64,000 nt of DNA, from positions 1 through 64,000 of the forward strand of contig CAKOYU010000005.1 of the NCBI GenBank assembly GCA_934130975.1. Direction: 5' to 3'. The position numbers were made by a program, and so were the translations under genes. Below, one piece after another: positions 44,238-53,210 of this stretch; positions within the stretch are counted from its first letter, which is position 1, and every line of letters starts with the position of its first letter. Under the pieces are notes generated by a model. That model worked only from the letters and a program-made list of their open reading frames with translations, was not told the origin of the DNA and made no database searches. The DNA is from an uncultured Clostridia bacterium. Its GTDB lineage: Bacteria; Bacillota; Clostridia; TANB77; CAG-508.

Positions 44238-44880
44238 ACCTTGGGCAAGGTCAGAATTAGAAGCAAGTAGCTTTTACAGAGATAATCCAGAAGAATTAAA
44301 GGATAAATGGATAGAAGAATTTAAGAATAAAGAAAATCCAATACATTTGGAACTTGGATGTGGTAAAGGTCAGTTTATATCACAATTGGCTGTGCAAAAT
44401 CCTAATATTAATTATATTGCAATAGATTTAGTTGATGCTATGTTAGGTTTGGCTAAAAGAAATGTAGAACAAGTTTATAAAGAGCATGAAAAGGATGTTG
44501 ATAATCTTATATTGACTAGATTTGATATAGAAAGAATTATGCTAATTTTAGGGGAGAAAGATGATATTGGTAGAATATATATTAATTTCTGCAATCCATG
44601 GCCAAAAGGAAAACACAGAAAGAAAAGATTGACTCATACAAGACAGCTTGAAAAGTATAAAACTTTTCTTGCTCAAGATGGAGAAGTTTATTTTAAGACT
44701 GATGATGATGATTTGTTTAATAGTAGTTTATTATATTTTGAAGAGGCTGGTTTTCAAATTTTGAGTAAGACTTATGATCTTCACGCAGAGCCTATTTGGG
44801 AAAATAATATTGAGACTGAGCATGAGAAGATGTTTAGTGAGCAAGGTATAAAGATAAAGGCGTTGATTGCGAAGAAGTAA
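44221..44880 (+). CDS. trmB: tRNA (guanine-N7)-methyltransferase
   Basis: TrmB adds the N7-methyl group to G46 of tRNAs using S-adenosylmethionine. The 219-residue product has motif I HLELGCGKGQFISQLA (about 41-56), then IAIDLVDAMLGLAKRN (about 69-84). The family marks INFCNPWPKGKHRKKRLTH (about 121-139) and VYFKTDDDDLFNSS follow. Its start lies inside the DUF5662 gene. Confidence 0.95.
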   Translation: MRIRFKPWARSELEASSFYRDNPEELKDKWIEEFKNKENPIHLELGCGKGQFISQLAVQNPNINYIAIDLVDAMLGLAKRNVEQVYKEHEKDVDNLILTRFDIERIMLILGEKDDIGRIYINFCNPWPKGKHRKKRLTHTRQLEKYKTFLAQDGEVYFKTDDDDLFNSSLLYFEEAGFQILSKTYDLHAEPIWENNIETEHEKMFSEQGIKIKALIAKK

Positions 44881-44943
44881 TTTCTTGCTAGTTTATATTA
44901 ATAAAACTTAAAAATATAAATTTTAAAAAATTCAAAAAAGGTA

Positions 44944-44972
44944 TTGTCAAAACGAAAATAATATGATACTAT
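44944..44972 (+). promoter_or_regulatory. Promoter of tRNA-Trp
   Basis: TTGTCA (44944-44949), 17-base spacer, TACTAT (44967-44972), 18 bases before the mature 5' end. Confidence 0.65.
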
Positions 44973-44990
44973 ATTAAAGTGATTTGACTT

Positions 44991-45065
44991 AGGGGTATAG
45001 TGTCAATGGTAGCACATCGGTCTCCAAAACCGCCTGTGTGGGTTCGAATCCTACTACCCCTGCCA
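44991..45065 (+). tRNA. tRNA-Trp (anticodon CCA)
   Basis: A 7-bp acceptor stem (AGGGGTA with TACCCCT), a D-arm, an anticodon loop CTCCAAA and a T-arm with GGTTCGAATCC fit a cloverleaf. The CCA end is encoded (45063-45065). It is followed by two terminator-like hairpins. Confidence 0.95.
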
Positions 45066-45086
45066 ATATAATTTATTTAGGGGCCT

Positions 45087-45165
45087 AAAAACAGATATAA
45101 ATCTGTTTTTTGCAATGAATGCAAACAAAGAAGTTTAGTTTTTAAATAACTAGACTTCTTTTTGC
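45087..45165 (+). terminator. Tandem terminators after tRNA-Trp
   Basis: The first hairpin (AAAAACAGAT with ATCTGTTTTT, 45087-45110) ends in six T. The second, longer one (45127-45140 with 45148-45161) ends in five T. Two in a row give tight separation from the next gene. Confidence 0.8.
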
Positions 45166-45234
45166 GTATGTTGTGAATTTTGTTAATGGGAGAGTTTGTA
45201 GCAAGATATTAATTAAAGAAAGGTAGGCTTCCAA

Positions 45235-45810
45235 ATGAACAAATTAATAACAAGAATAATTATATTTGTAGTAATAATATGTTTTTTATTTATACCAACA
45301 ATGTCAGCAGATACTGAATTAAAACCAGTAGAGAAAGGAGAAAAAATCTTTTATGGAAATTTAAATTTTGCTTGGCCAATACCAGGCTATACGTCAATAT
45401 CATCACCATTTGGAAAAAGAACAGCACCAACGTCTGGAGCATCAACATTTCATAAAGGAACAGATATACCAGCCCCAGAAGGGACTACATTAATAGCAAC
45501 TTGCGATGGAGAGATTACGTTTATAGGATTTTTAGGAGGTGGAGGGTATACAATAACAATAACTAATGCTGATGGCTTGAAAATTTCATATTGCCATGTT
45601 TCTCCTAATTATATTGTTTCTGTTGGACAACTAGTAGAACAGGGCGAGATAATAGGAAATGTTGGTCCTAAATATGTTTATGGAGTTGTCGGTAATAATT
45701 ATAAAGATGCATCAGGGAATCCTACAAATGGTGCTACAACTGGTTGCCATTTGCATATAGGTTTCAGAGAAAATGGTGAATATGTAAATCCGATGGATTA
45801 CTTAAAATAA
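45235..45810 (+). CDS. M23 family metallopeptidase
   Basis: A 191-residue secreted peptidoglycan endopeptidase with the LytM/lysostaphin fold. It has a signal peptide (1-28, ...TMSADT), then SSPFGKRTAPTSGASTFHKG with the first zinc His and TDIPAPEGTTL with the Asp. The second metal site is TTGCHLHIGFRENG (HLH, about 173-175). No wall-binding LysM or SH3 module is attached. It stands alone and is followed by a MITE-like element. Confidence 0.9.
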   Translation: MNKLITRIIIFVVIICFLFIPTMSADTELKPVEKGEKIFYGNLNFAWPIPGYTSISSPFGKRTAPTSGASTFHKGTDIPAPEGTTLIATCDGEITFIGFLGGGGYTITITNADGLKISYCHVSPNYIVSVGQLVEQGEIIGNVGPKYVYGVVGNNYKDASGNPTNGATTGCHLHIGFRENGEYVNPMDYLK

Positions 45811-45827
45811 TATGTTAATAAATCGAG

Positions 45828-46037
45828 TTGCAATTCACGGTTCAGTTAAACAGAATTTAAAAAATTAATAATATATTGTTTGAAATACCGCGTAAGCGAC
45901 CAAATGAGCGTATGCGAATGCGATATGGAGCAATCTACATACTACTATTTTTAATATGAAGATTGCGACACCAAGGTATAAAAAACAATATATTATTAAT
46001 TTTTAAATATATATTTTTTATAAAATGTGAATTGCAA
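45828..46037. mobile_element. MITE-like palindromic element, copy 1
   Basis: Perfect 18-base terminal inverted repeats ATTAATAATATATTGTTT (45864-45881 and complement at 45983-46000) enclose about 100 non-coding bases. The core IR extends a few bases further with one indel. A second, outer inverted repeat, TTGCAATTCAC (45828-45838) and its complement (46027-46037), frames it. The interior is over 90 percent identical to copy 2, with a GCAATCT/AGATTGC hairpin inside. No transposase gene is present. Confidence 0.75.
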
Positions 46038-46097
46038 TAAGATGTAGTTTACATATATGGGAAATTATGATATGATATAGCACGAGGAGATGAGAAA

Positions 46098-47819
46098 ATG
46101 GCATTTGACGGAATTGTAACAAAAGCGATAGTTACAGAATTACAACAAATAATAGGAAGTAAAATAGATAAAATACATGAGCCAGATAGAAACACAATAG
46201 TATTAGGATTATACTCAAATGGAAAGAATTATGCATTGAATATTTGCATAGATTCGCACAATTGCAGAATAAATTTAACAACACATCAAAAAGAGAATCC
46301 ATTAGTAGCACCTAATTTTTGTATGTTATTAAGAAAACACTTATTAGGTGGAAGAATTTCGAATATTTCTATGTTAGGCTTAGAGAGGCTAGTGAAAATA
46401 GAAATAGAAACAATCAATGAATTTAATGAGATTGAAGAAAAAACATTAATAGTAGAACTTATGGGAAAACACAGTAATATCATACTAATAAATCAAGCAG
46501 AAAAAATAATAGATGCAATGAGACGTATAGATTCAAAAAATTCATATAGAGAAATATTGCCATCAAGAATATATCTTTTGCCAAAATCAGAAAAAGCTGA
46601 CCTTTTGAAAATAAAAGATTTTAACGAATTTGAAGAAAAAATACAGAACATTATTGGTGATAATAGTTCAGAGGAGATATGTATTGAAGATGTAGGCAAA
46701 GCAATTGCAAATACATTTACAGGAATTAGTTATACATTTGCCAAATCAGCAATACAAGGTAGAAATTTACAAGAAGCATATCAGTACATTTGCAAAATTA
46801 TTGAAGCAAAAGAAAAACTAGAATTTGAATTTATATATAAAGGAGAAAAAGCTTCAGATTATGTTTTGAAATTTAGAGAATTTGGTGCTGAGGATGAAAT
46901 AACGCAATTTTGCTTAAACTGTTTTATAGATGATTTTTATTATGAAAGAGAAACTTCAGAAAACTTTAAAAATTATAGAAATACTATATTAAGGTTGATC
47001 TTTGAAGCATTAAAAAAATATAATAAACGACTAGAAAATATTAATATAAAGCTTAAAGAATGTGATGATATGGATAAATATAGATTATATGGAGAGTTAA
47101 TAACAGCCAATTTATATAGATTGCCTAATAACCATTCAGAGAGTATAGAAGTCGAAAATTATTATGAAAATAATAAAAAAATAACTATTCCAATGGATGT
47201 AAGATATACACCAAACATAAATGCTAAAAGGTATTTTAAGAAATATGCAAAATTAAAGAATGCATTTGAAATTGTAACAAAGCAAAAGGTGGAAACAGAA
47301 AAAGAATTAAATTATATAGAAAGTATAATATATGAATTAGAAAATAGTTCATGTATAGAAGACGTTCAAGATATATTTGAAGAGATTAAGGAAAATGTTG
47401 CATTTAAAGAGAGATTAAAGAAAAAAGAAAATAAAAAGAAGAAAGCTAGCAAAAAGAAAAAGCAACAAAACTTTGCTCCAATTGAATATGAAGTTGAAGG
47501 CTACAAAGTTTATGTGGGAAGGAATAATAAAGAAAATGATTGGCTAACACTATCATTTGCAAATAAAACAGATATATGGTTTCATACAAAAGATATTCAT
47601 GGAAGTCATGTTATTTTAAGGGCAGGTAATAATGTTTCTAATGAGGTTTTAGTTAAATGTGCTGAAATTGCAGCAAAACATAGCAAAGCTAAAGATTCAT
47701 CAAATGTGCCAGTAGATTATTGTAAAGTTCAATATGTAAAGAAACCTAATGGTGCAAAACCGGGAATGGTTATATTTACGAATAATAAGACTTTAAATGT
47801 AAAGCCATTATCAAAATAA
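46098..47819 (+). CDS. rqcH: Ribosome quality control protein RqcH (NFACT family)
   Basis: RqcH binds stalled 50S-peptidyl-tRNA complexes and adds C-terminal alanine tails that mark the chain for degradation. The 573-residue protein has the NFACT-N domain (MAFDGIVTKAIVTELQQIIG start, about 1-200) and central helical regions. A basic Lys-rich coil follows (about 435-460), then the C-terminal NFACT-R domain with NDWLTLSFANKTDIWFHTKD and HGSHVILRAG (about 475-515). Typical length. It stands alone with GAGGAG before the ATG. mutS2/rqcU, a functional partner in Bacillus, is also in this window. Confidence 0.93.
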   Translation: MAFDGIVTKAIVTELQQIIGSKIDKIHEPDRNTIVLGLYSNGKNYALNICIDSHNCRINLTTHQKENPLVAPNFCMLLRKHLLGGRISNISMLGLERLVKIEIETINEFNEIEEKTLIVELMGKHSNIILINQAEKIIDAMRRIDSKNSYREILPSRIYLLPKSEKADLLKIKDFNEFEEKIQNIIGDNSSEEICIEDVGKAIANTFTGISYTFAKSAIQGRNLQEAYQYICKIIEAKEKLEFEFIYKGEKASDYVLKFREFGAEDEITQFCLNCFIDDFYYERETSENFKNYRNTILRLIFEALKKYNKRLENINIKLKECDDMDKYRLYGELITANLYRLPNNHSESIEVENYYENNKKITIPMDVRYTPNINAKRYFKKYAKLKNAFEIVTKQKVETEKELNYIESIIYELENSSCIEDVQDIFEEIKENVAFKERLKKKENKKKKASKKKKQQNFAPIEYEVEGYKVYVGRNNKENDWLTLSFANKTDIWFHTKDIHGSHVILRAGNNVSNEVLVKCAEIAAKHSKAKDSSNVPVDYCKVQYVKKPNGAKPGMVIFTNNKTLNVKPLSK

Positions 47820-47831
47820 TTACAAACAGAG

Positions 47832-47863
47832 AAGAGAGTACCTGTAATAGGTACTCTCTTTGG
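47832..47863. terminator. Bidirectional terminator after rqcH
   Basis: A perfect 11-bp stem (AAGAGAGTACC with GGTACTCTCTT) with a T-rich end, 12 bases after rqcH and 18 bases after the minus-strand gene. Confidence 0.75.
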
Positions 47864-47880
47864 GATATAGCTAAAACAAT

Positions 47881-48228
47881 TTATTTAGAATTATTCTTAG
47901 TTTTCTGACACTGAAAATTAATGGTTTCCCAAATGATTTTATAGAAGCGTCTGAACTTCATACATCTGGCTTCAGAATCGCCGAAGTTTTTGTACTCGAA
48001 AAATGGTATATCCTGAGTTTGGATAATATCATTATTTACAGTCATGCTCTCCATAGTTGGAAGAATTTCGCATAAGGCAGTCGAATTTTCATTACAATCA
48101 GCATACCATTTTATCATATGCTTCATCTGACTAATGAAAGATGGACGATCAATCTCACCATGATAGGTGATTCCATTTTCAATGTAAGTTAACTTGATAA
48201 CATCATTTTTTGCTACATCTTTTCTCAT
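47881..48228 (-). CDS. Hypothetical protein
   Basis: A 115-residue cytoplasmic-looking protein with no recognised family. It begins MRKDVAKNDVIKLTYIENGI, suggesting a small beta fold, and ends in a basic, aromatic helix (CMKFRRFYKIIWETINFQ). GGAGGACATTATA upstream supports translation. It is the only minus-strand gene between rqcH and glyQS. Codon use is less A-ending than in its neighbours, which could mean recent arrival. Confidence 0.6.
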   Translation of the reverse strand: MRKDVAKNDVIKLTYIENGITYHGEIDRPSFISQMKHMIKWYADCNENSTALCEILPTMESMTVNNDIIQTQDIPFFEYKNFGDSEARCMKFRRFYKIIWETINFQCQKTKNNSK

Positions 48229-48345
48229 TATAATGTCCTCCTGTTTTAATAAAAAGTTAAAGAGTTATGATGCAAGTCCATTTGGACTATGAGAAATATT
48301 ATAACATATTTTGGGAGAAAATACTAGTTTTTTTATGAAAAAATG

Positions 48346-48374
48346 TTGACAACAAAATAATAAAGGAATATAAT
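48346..48374 (+). promoter_or_regulatory. Promoter of glyQS
   Basis: TTGACA (48346-48351), 17-base spacer, TATAAT (48369-48374). Transcription would begin near 48381 and include the whole T-box. Confidence 0.85.
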
Positions 48375-48380
48375 GTGAGC

Positions 48381-48607
48381 AATAAAATAGTTACGAAGAA
48401 AAAGAAAAATTATGTAGGCGTACCAATAGAGAGCTGATGATGGTGGAATATCAGTAGTAAAGAAGCATAAGGGGAACTTTTGAGTAATATAAATTAAGGT
48501 GCTCGAGATTTATTATAAAAATTCGAGAAATAGGGTGGAACCGCGGAAAGATATACTTTCGTCCCTAGCAATATATTTCTATTGCTAGGAGCGGAAGTTT
48601 TTTTGAT
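48381..48607 (+). promoter_or_regulatory. T-box leader, glycine type
   Basis: T-box RNAs bind the matching uncharged tRNA and then allow read-through. The diagnostic AGGGTGGAACCGCG (48532-48545) is present. Stem I is closed by TTAC/AAAAG against CTTTT/GTAA, with a GAGAG kink-turn element. The specifier loop contains GGGGAA (48471-48476), giving a GGG or GGA glycine codon. A terminator of about 14 pairs plus a long loop hairpin (48557-48598) ends in seven T. It precedes glycyl-tRNA synthetase, so the amino acid and gene agree. Confidence 0.92.
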
Positions 48608-48661
48608 ATATTTACCTTCTAGCATATCAATAGAATATAAAGATTTAAGGAGGAATTAGTT

Positions 48662-50044
48662 ATGGTAAAATCAATGGACACAATAGTTAACTTATGCAAG
48701 GCAAGAGGTTATATTTATCCAGGGTCAGAAATTTATGGAGGTCTTGCAAACACTTGGGACTATGGTCCTTTAGGAGTAGAACTAAAAAACAATGTAAAAA
48801 AATTATGGAGAAAAAAATTTATCCAAGAAAGCAAATATAATGTAGGTCTAGATGCAGCAATATTAATGAATCCACAAACATGGGTAGCATCAGGACATGT
48901 TGGAGGATTTTCAGATCCATTAATAGATTGCAAAGAATGTAAAACAAGACATAGAGCAGACAAATTAATAGAAGAATGGGCACACGATAACGGAAGAGAC
49001 ATGATAGCAGATGGAATGACAGATGAAGAAATGATAAAATTCTTAGATGACAATAATATTCCATGTCCAAGTTGTGGAAGACACAATTTTACATCAATAA
49101 GAAAATTCAATTTAATGTTCAAAACATTCCAAGGAGTTACAGAAGATGCAAAAGCAGAAATCTATTTAAGACCAGAAACAGCACAAGGAATATTTGTAAA
49201 CTTTAAAAATGTAATGAGAACTACAAGAAAAAAATTACCAATGGGAATAGGACAAGTAGGAAAAGCATTTAGAAATGAAATAACACCAGGAAACTTCACA
49301 TTCAGAACAAGAGAATTTGAACAAATGGAACTAGAATTCTTCTGCAAACCAGGAACAGATTTAGAATGGCATGAATATTGGAAGAAGTTCTGTGAAGATT
49401 GGTTATTAGGATTAGGAATGAAAAAAGAAAATATCCGTTTAAGAGACCATAGTCCAGAAGAATTAGTATTTTATAGTAAAGCAACAACAGACATAGAATA
49501 TGCATTTCCATTTGGATGGGGAGAATTATGGGGAATTGCAGATAGAACAGATTATGACTTAACAAATCATATGAATATATCAAAAGAAGATTTCACATAC
49601 TTAGATCCAGAAACAAATGAAAGATATGTACCATATTGTATAGAACCATCACTAGGAGCAGACAGAGTTGCATTAGCATTCTTATGCAATGCATATGATG
49701 AAGAAGAAATAGCAGAAGGAGATACAAGAACAGTATTACATCTACATCCTGCATTAGCACCATATAAAGTTGCAGTATTACCATTATCAAAAAAATTATC
49801 AGAAAAAGCAGAAGAAGTATACACACAATTATCAAAGAAATTCATGTGTGAATATGACGAAACAGGCTCAATAGGAAAACGTTATAGAAGAGAAGACGAA
49901 ATAGGAACACCATACTGTGTAACAGTAGATTTTGATACATTAGAAGATAATGCAGTAACAATTAGAGACAGAGACACAATGGAACAAGTTAGAGTGAAAA
50001 TCGATGAGCTTGAAGCTTGGATTAGTAACAAAGTAGAATTTTAG
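48662..50044 (+). CDS. glyQS: Glycyl-tRNA synthetase (alpha2 type)
   Basis: A 460-residue class II enzyme that charges tRNA-Gly, the single-chain form found in many Firmicutes. It begins VNLCKARGYIYPGSEIYGGL. A zinc-site-like DCKECKTRH...CPSC pattern lies at about 96-140. Motif 2, FRNEITPGNFTFRTREFEQM (about 201-220), and motif 3, PSLGADRVALAFL (about 320-332), follow, then the anticodon-binding domain (about 355-455). The T-box upstream controls it by glycine tRNA charging. Codons are strongly A-ending, as for an abundant protein. A repeat array starts directly after the stop. Confidence 0.95.
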   Translation: MVKSMDTIVNLCKARGYIYPGSEIYGGLANTWDYGPLGVELKNNVKKLWRKKFIQESKYNVGLDAAILMNPQTWVASGHVGGFSDPLIDCKECKTRHRADKLIEEWAHDNGRDMIADGMTDEEMIKFLDDNNIPCPSCGRHNFTSIRKFNLMFKTFQGVTEDAKAEIYLRPETAQGIFVNFKNVMRTTRKKLPMGIGQVGKAFRNEITPGNFTFRTREFEQMELEFFCKPGTDLEWHEYWKKFCEDWLLGLGMKKENIRLRDHSPEELVFYSKATTDIEYAFPFGWGELWGIADRTDYDLTNHMNISKEDFTYLDPETNERYVPYCIEPSLGADRVALAFLCNAYDEEEIAEGDTRTVLHLHPALAPYKVAVLPLSKKLSEKAEEVYTQLSKKFMCEYDETGSIGKRYRREDEIGTPYCVTVDFDTLEDNAVTIRDRDTMEQVRVKIDELEAWISNKVEF

Positions 50045-50108
50045 TGCGCATTTGGGACCGGTTCTGTTTTGCTCACTGCGCAATATGTACCGGTTCTGTT
50101 TTGCGCAA
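50045..50108 (+). repeat. Core-repeat array F (ACCGGTTC family)
   Basis: Two ACCGGTTCTGTTTTG cores separated by the linker CTCACTGCGCAATATGT, a mix of the usual linker and the head variant. It begins right after the glyQS stop codon and ends 22 bases before the next gene. Confidence 0.9.
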
Positions 50109-50129
50109 TTGCACGAAAGGAAAAGAAAA

Positions 50130-50834
50130 ATGGAGAATAAAAGAGTTGTTATAGCAATTATAGTAATAATTATATTAATAGTTGGAATTATAAGTGGGGC
50201 TTATTTTTTAAGTGGGTTCAGTAATAAGCAGACTAAATTATTAACTGATGAAACAAATAAAATTTTACAGGCTGATATTACGACTGAAAATATTGATTTA
50301 GATGTTAAGTCTTCTAAAAATTATGCAGTTGTCGAAAAGGCTATCAAAGAATATGTTTCTGAACTTAAGAATATATATGTAGAGATGGATGAATTGAATA
50401 AAGGAATTAATCCTAATAATATTTTTACTGCTGACAATATAGAAGATAAAGATTTGAGCGAAATTGATGATATAATTAATGAATACAAAGAAAAAAGTCA
50501 AGATGCTGTTACAAAGCTTGAGAGCTTATTGACTGAAGAAAAAATTGCAGAGAATATTAATAAGAGAAATATATCAACTAGAAAGGATTATTATATAGAA
50601 TTGTACAATACTATTATGACTAGTGATAATATGAAAAAGCAATATAATACTTTAGAAGAAAAAATTAAAGATGAAAAGAGTAAGTTGTCAGAAAAGTTGA
50701 AACAAATTGATAATATATCAGAGTTTTTAAAGAAGAATTCTGACTCGTGGACAATTAAAGATGGCAAAATACAGTTTACTAATTTGAATAGAATGACTGA
50801 ATATTATGGGCTTTTAAATAAATTGACAGACTAA
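50130..50834 (+). CDS. Membrane-anchored coiled-coil protein, unknown function
   Basis: A 234-residue protein with one N-terminal helix (about 5-27) and a long helical, acidic extracellular or cytoplasmic region (35-215) rich in Lys/Glu/Asp, predicted to be coiled coil. No family is recognised. The start at 50130 follows GAAAGGAAAAG; an in-frame upstream start would read through the repeat and is rejected. It may share the glyQS transcript. Confidence 0.6.
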   Translation: MENKRVVIAIIVIIILIVGIISGAYFLSGFSNKQTKLLTDETNKILQADITTENIDLDVKSSKNYAVVEKAIKEYVSELKNIYVEMDELNKGINPNNIFTADNIEDKDLSEIDDIINEYKEKSQDAVTKLESLLTEEKIAENINKRNISTRKDYYIELYNTIMTSDNMKKQYNTLEEKIKDEKSKLSEKLKQIDNISEFLKKNSDSWTIKDGKIQFTNLNRMTEYYGLLNKLTD

Positions 50835-50908
50835 TGAATTGGATAACCCAAATAACTTAGGAAGGTATACCAATATAGATACAGATATAGAAAGGATTGT
50901 GAGAATAG

Positions 50909-52273
50909 ATGAGAAAATACTTTGGGACAGATGGTATCCGTAGAATTGCAAATACAGAGTTATCACCTGAATTAGTATATAAAGTTGCAAAGGCAGGAGC
51001 ATATGTTTTATCAAAACATACAAATAAGGCTCCAACAATATTGATAGGAAGAGATACACGTATTTCTGGAACATTGATTGAAAGCGCTATGGTTGCTGGA
51101 TTTTTAAGCTATGGTGCAAATGTAAAATTGCTAGAAGTTATTCCAACTCCAGGAGTTGCTTATTTGACAAGAAAACTTCAAGCTGATGCTAGTGTTGTAA
51201 TTTCTGCATCACATAATACGTTTGAGTTTAATGGAATAAAATATTTTAGTAATAAAGGAATGAAAATTCCAGATAGTATTGAAGAGGAAATTGAAGAGGT
51301 TATGGATTCAGGAAAACTTGATGAATTAACCGCTGTAAGCGAGAAAATAGGAGTTTCTGAAATTAGAACAGATTTGTTAGAAGAGTATGTATATTTCTTT
51401 AGAAAGAATTTTGATGACAATATTGCTAAATTTAACAGACCAGACTTTAAAGTTGTTATTGATACTGCAAATGGTGCTACATATAAAGTGGCTGAGAAGG
51501 TATTTTCAGTACTTGGAATAAGTCATAAAATTATTAATAATAATCCAAATGGAATCAATATAAATGACGGTTGTGGTTCAACACATTTAGAAATGCTAAA
51601 AGATTATGTTGTAAAAAATAACATGAGCCTTGGTATTGCTTATGATGGTGATGGCGACAGATGTCTTGCTGTTGATGAAAATGGTGAAGAAATTGATGGA
51701 GATAAATTATTAGCTATAATTTCTAATTATTTAAAGAAACAAGGGAAACTTGCTAAAGATACTGTTGTTGCTACAGTTATGAGCAATTTGGGATTAAATA
51801 AATATGCGGAAAAAGAAGGTTTGAATTTTATTCAGACTAAAGTTGGAGACAGATATGTTTTAGAGGAAATGCTAAAAAATGGATACAACTTAGGTGGAGA
51901 ACAATCAGGTCATGTAATTTTATTAGACTACAATCCTACAGGTGATGGAATATTAACATCTTTAATGTTAATTCAGGCAATATTAGAAAGTGGAAGAAAG
52001 GCTTCAGAATTAGGTGATATGGTTCAAAAGTATCCTCAAGTTTTAATTAATGCTAAAGTAGATTCTGATAAAAAATATGGTTATAAAGAAGATGTTGAAA
52101 TCAAAACTGCAATTGAAGAATTAGAAAAAGAGTTTGCAGGAAATGGTAGAGTGTTGATTAGACCTTCTGGAACAGAGCCTCTTGTAAGGGTTATGATTGA
52201 AGGGCAAGATAAGATTATGATTGAACAAAAAGCTAGGAAAATAGCGGATTTGATTGAATCAAAGTGTAAATAG
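50909..52273 (+). CDS. glmM: Phosphoglucosamine mutase
   Basis: GlmM turns glucosamine-6-phosphate into glucosamine-1-phosphate for peptidoglycan and EPS precursors. The 454-residue product begins KYFGTDGIRRIANTELSPEL. The catalytic serine loop is VISASHNTFEFNGIKYF (about 98-114), the metal site YDGDGDRCLAVDENG (about 244-258) and the sugar-phosphate site GGEQSGHVI. The C-terminal phosphate loop is LIRPSGTEPLVRVMIEG (about 414-430). Full length and intact. Confidence 0.95.
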   Translation: MRKYFGTDGIRRIANTELSPELVYKVAKAGAYVLSKHTNKAPTILIGRDTRISGTLIESAMVAGFLSYGANVKLLEVIPTPGVAYLTRKLQADASVVISASHNTFEFNGIKYFSNKGMKIPDSIEEEIEEVMDSGKLDELTAVSEKIGVSEIRTDLLEEYVYFFRKNFDDNIAKFNRPDFKVVIDTANGATYKVAEKVFSVLGISHKIINNNPNGININDGCGSTHLEMLKDYVVKNNMSLGIAYDGDGDRCLAVDENGEEIDGDKLLAIISNYLKKQGKLAKDTVVATVMSNLGLNKYAEKEGLNFIQTKVGDRYVLEEMLKNGYNLGGEQSGHVILLDYNPTGDGILTSLMLIQAILESGRKASELGDMVQKYPQVLINAKVDSDKKYGYKEDVEIKTAIEELEKEFAGNGRVLIRPSGTEPLVRVMIEGQDKIMIEQKARKIADLIESKCK

Positions 52274-52288
52274 TATAATGAAAATTAG

Positions 52289-52318
52289 TTGACAGAAAAT
52301 AGGCAATGATGATATAAT
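52289..52318 (+). promoter_or_regulatory. Promoter of SSB-like gene, inside glmM terminator
   Basis: TTGACA (52289-52294), 18-base spacer, TATAAT (52313-52318). The -10 box lies in the loop and arm of the glmM terminator hairpin. Confidence 0.7.
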
Positions 52319-52337
52319 AATATCATTGCTTATTTTT
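52298..52337 (+). terminator. Terminator of glmM
   Basis: A 13-base arm AAATAGGCAATGAT (52298-52311) pairs with ATCATTGCTTATTT (52322-52335), one G-T wobble, and a T run follows. It overlaps the promoter of the next gene. Confidence 0.75.
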
Positions 52338-52427
52338 TTTATAGAGAAGAATTTCTTTATTTAAGCAATTAACAATTTTCTACTTATATTACAGAAAGAC
52401 AAAGGTAAGAATTAGGAGGAGAAAACA

Positions 52428-53102
52428 GTGAATAATATAGAAACAACAAATGAGGTAAAACTTGAAGGAAAAATCACTGAAAAATTAAAATTTGACCATG
52501 AGAGTCATGGAAGGCGGTTCTATAGTACGTACATTAAAATTGTGAGATATTATAGCAAAAAGAATGATGTAATTCCTATTATTATCCCAGCTACATTACT
52601 TAGAAAAAGTGAGATGCAAAGGAATAAATTGAAAAACAAATATGTTAGATGCAAAGGGCAATTTAGATCTCACAATATATACACTGAGTGTAAAGATAGC
52701 GAAGAAGCTAAAAAATACCCTAAGGGTAGAAAGTTACAGCTTAGATTGTTTATGTATGTTGAGGAGATTGAAATAATAGATAAACCAAAAAAAGATAAAA
52801 ATTACATTTTTCTTGATGGTTACCTTTGCAGAGAGCCAGCGTATAGGAGAATTAAAGATGAGAATAAAGATGAATATTTTGATCGAACATACTTGATGCT
52901 GGCGGTATCGAGAGGACGCTGGAATGCAGATTTTATTCCTTGTGTTACTTGGAATAGAAATGCAAGATTTACCGCAAATTTGCCAGAGAAAAAACATATT
53001 ATCTGTTATGGAGAGATTCATAATAGAGAATACTTTAAAAAGAATGAAGAGCAAACAGTGTATGAGGTTTTAGTCATCGAGGTATATGCTATAGACGATT
53101 AG
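52428..53102 (+). CDS. Tandem OB-fold single-stranded DNA-binding-like protein
   Basis: A 224-residue protein made of two copies of an OB-fold-like pattern: VKLEGKITEKLKFDHESHGR with FYSTYIKIVR (about 10-40), and IFLDGYLCREPAYRRI with YLMLAVSRGRWNADFIPCVT (about 125-178). This layout resembles primosomal PriB/SSB-type proteins in Clostridia rather than the main SSB. DNA-repair or mobile-element roles are both possible. GTG start at 52428 after AGGAGGAG. Confidence 0.7.
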   Translation: MNNIETTNEVKLEGKITEKLKFDHESHGRRFYSTYIKIVRYYSKKNDVIPIIIPATLLRKSEMQRNKLKNKYVRCKGQFRSHNIYTECKDSEEAKKYPKGRKLQLRLFMYVEEIEIIDKPKKDKNYIFLDGYLCREPAYRRIKDENKDEYFDRTYLMLAVSRGRWNADFIPCVTWNRNARFTANLPEKKHIICYGEIHNREYFKKNEEQTVYEVLVIEVYAIDD

Positions 53103-53131
53103 AAATAATATAACTGAAGTAGAAAATTGGG

Positions 53132-53158
53132 AGGAACATGTAAAAGTGTTCCTTTTTT
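53132..53158 (+). terminator. Terminator of SSB-like gene
   Basis: A 7-bp stem (AGGAACA with TGTTCCT) around an 8-base loop, then six T. Confidence 0.7.
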
Positions 53159-53210
53159 ATTGCTTTTTTTCATAAAAGATGTTAAAATACCGACAGAAAG
53201 AAGGATGATT

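Noticed and set aside
53127..53210. 28-residue N-terminal extension of FtsY
   Set aside because: It would be translated through the terminator of the preceding gene; the GAAGGATG site and homology support 53211.
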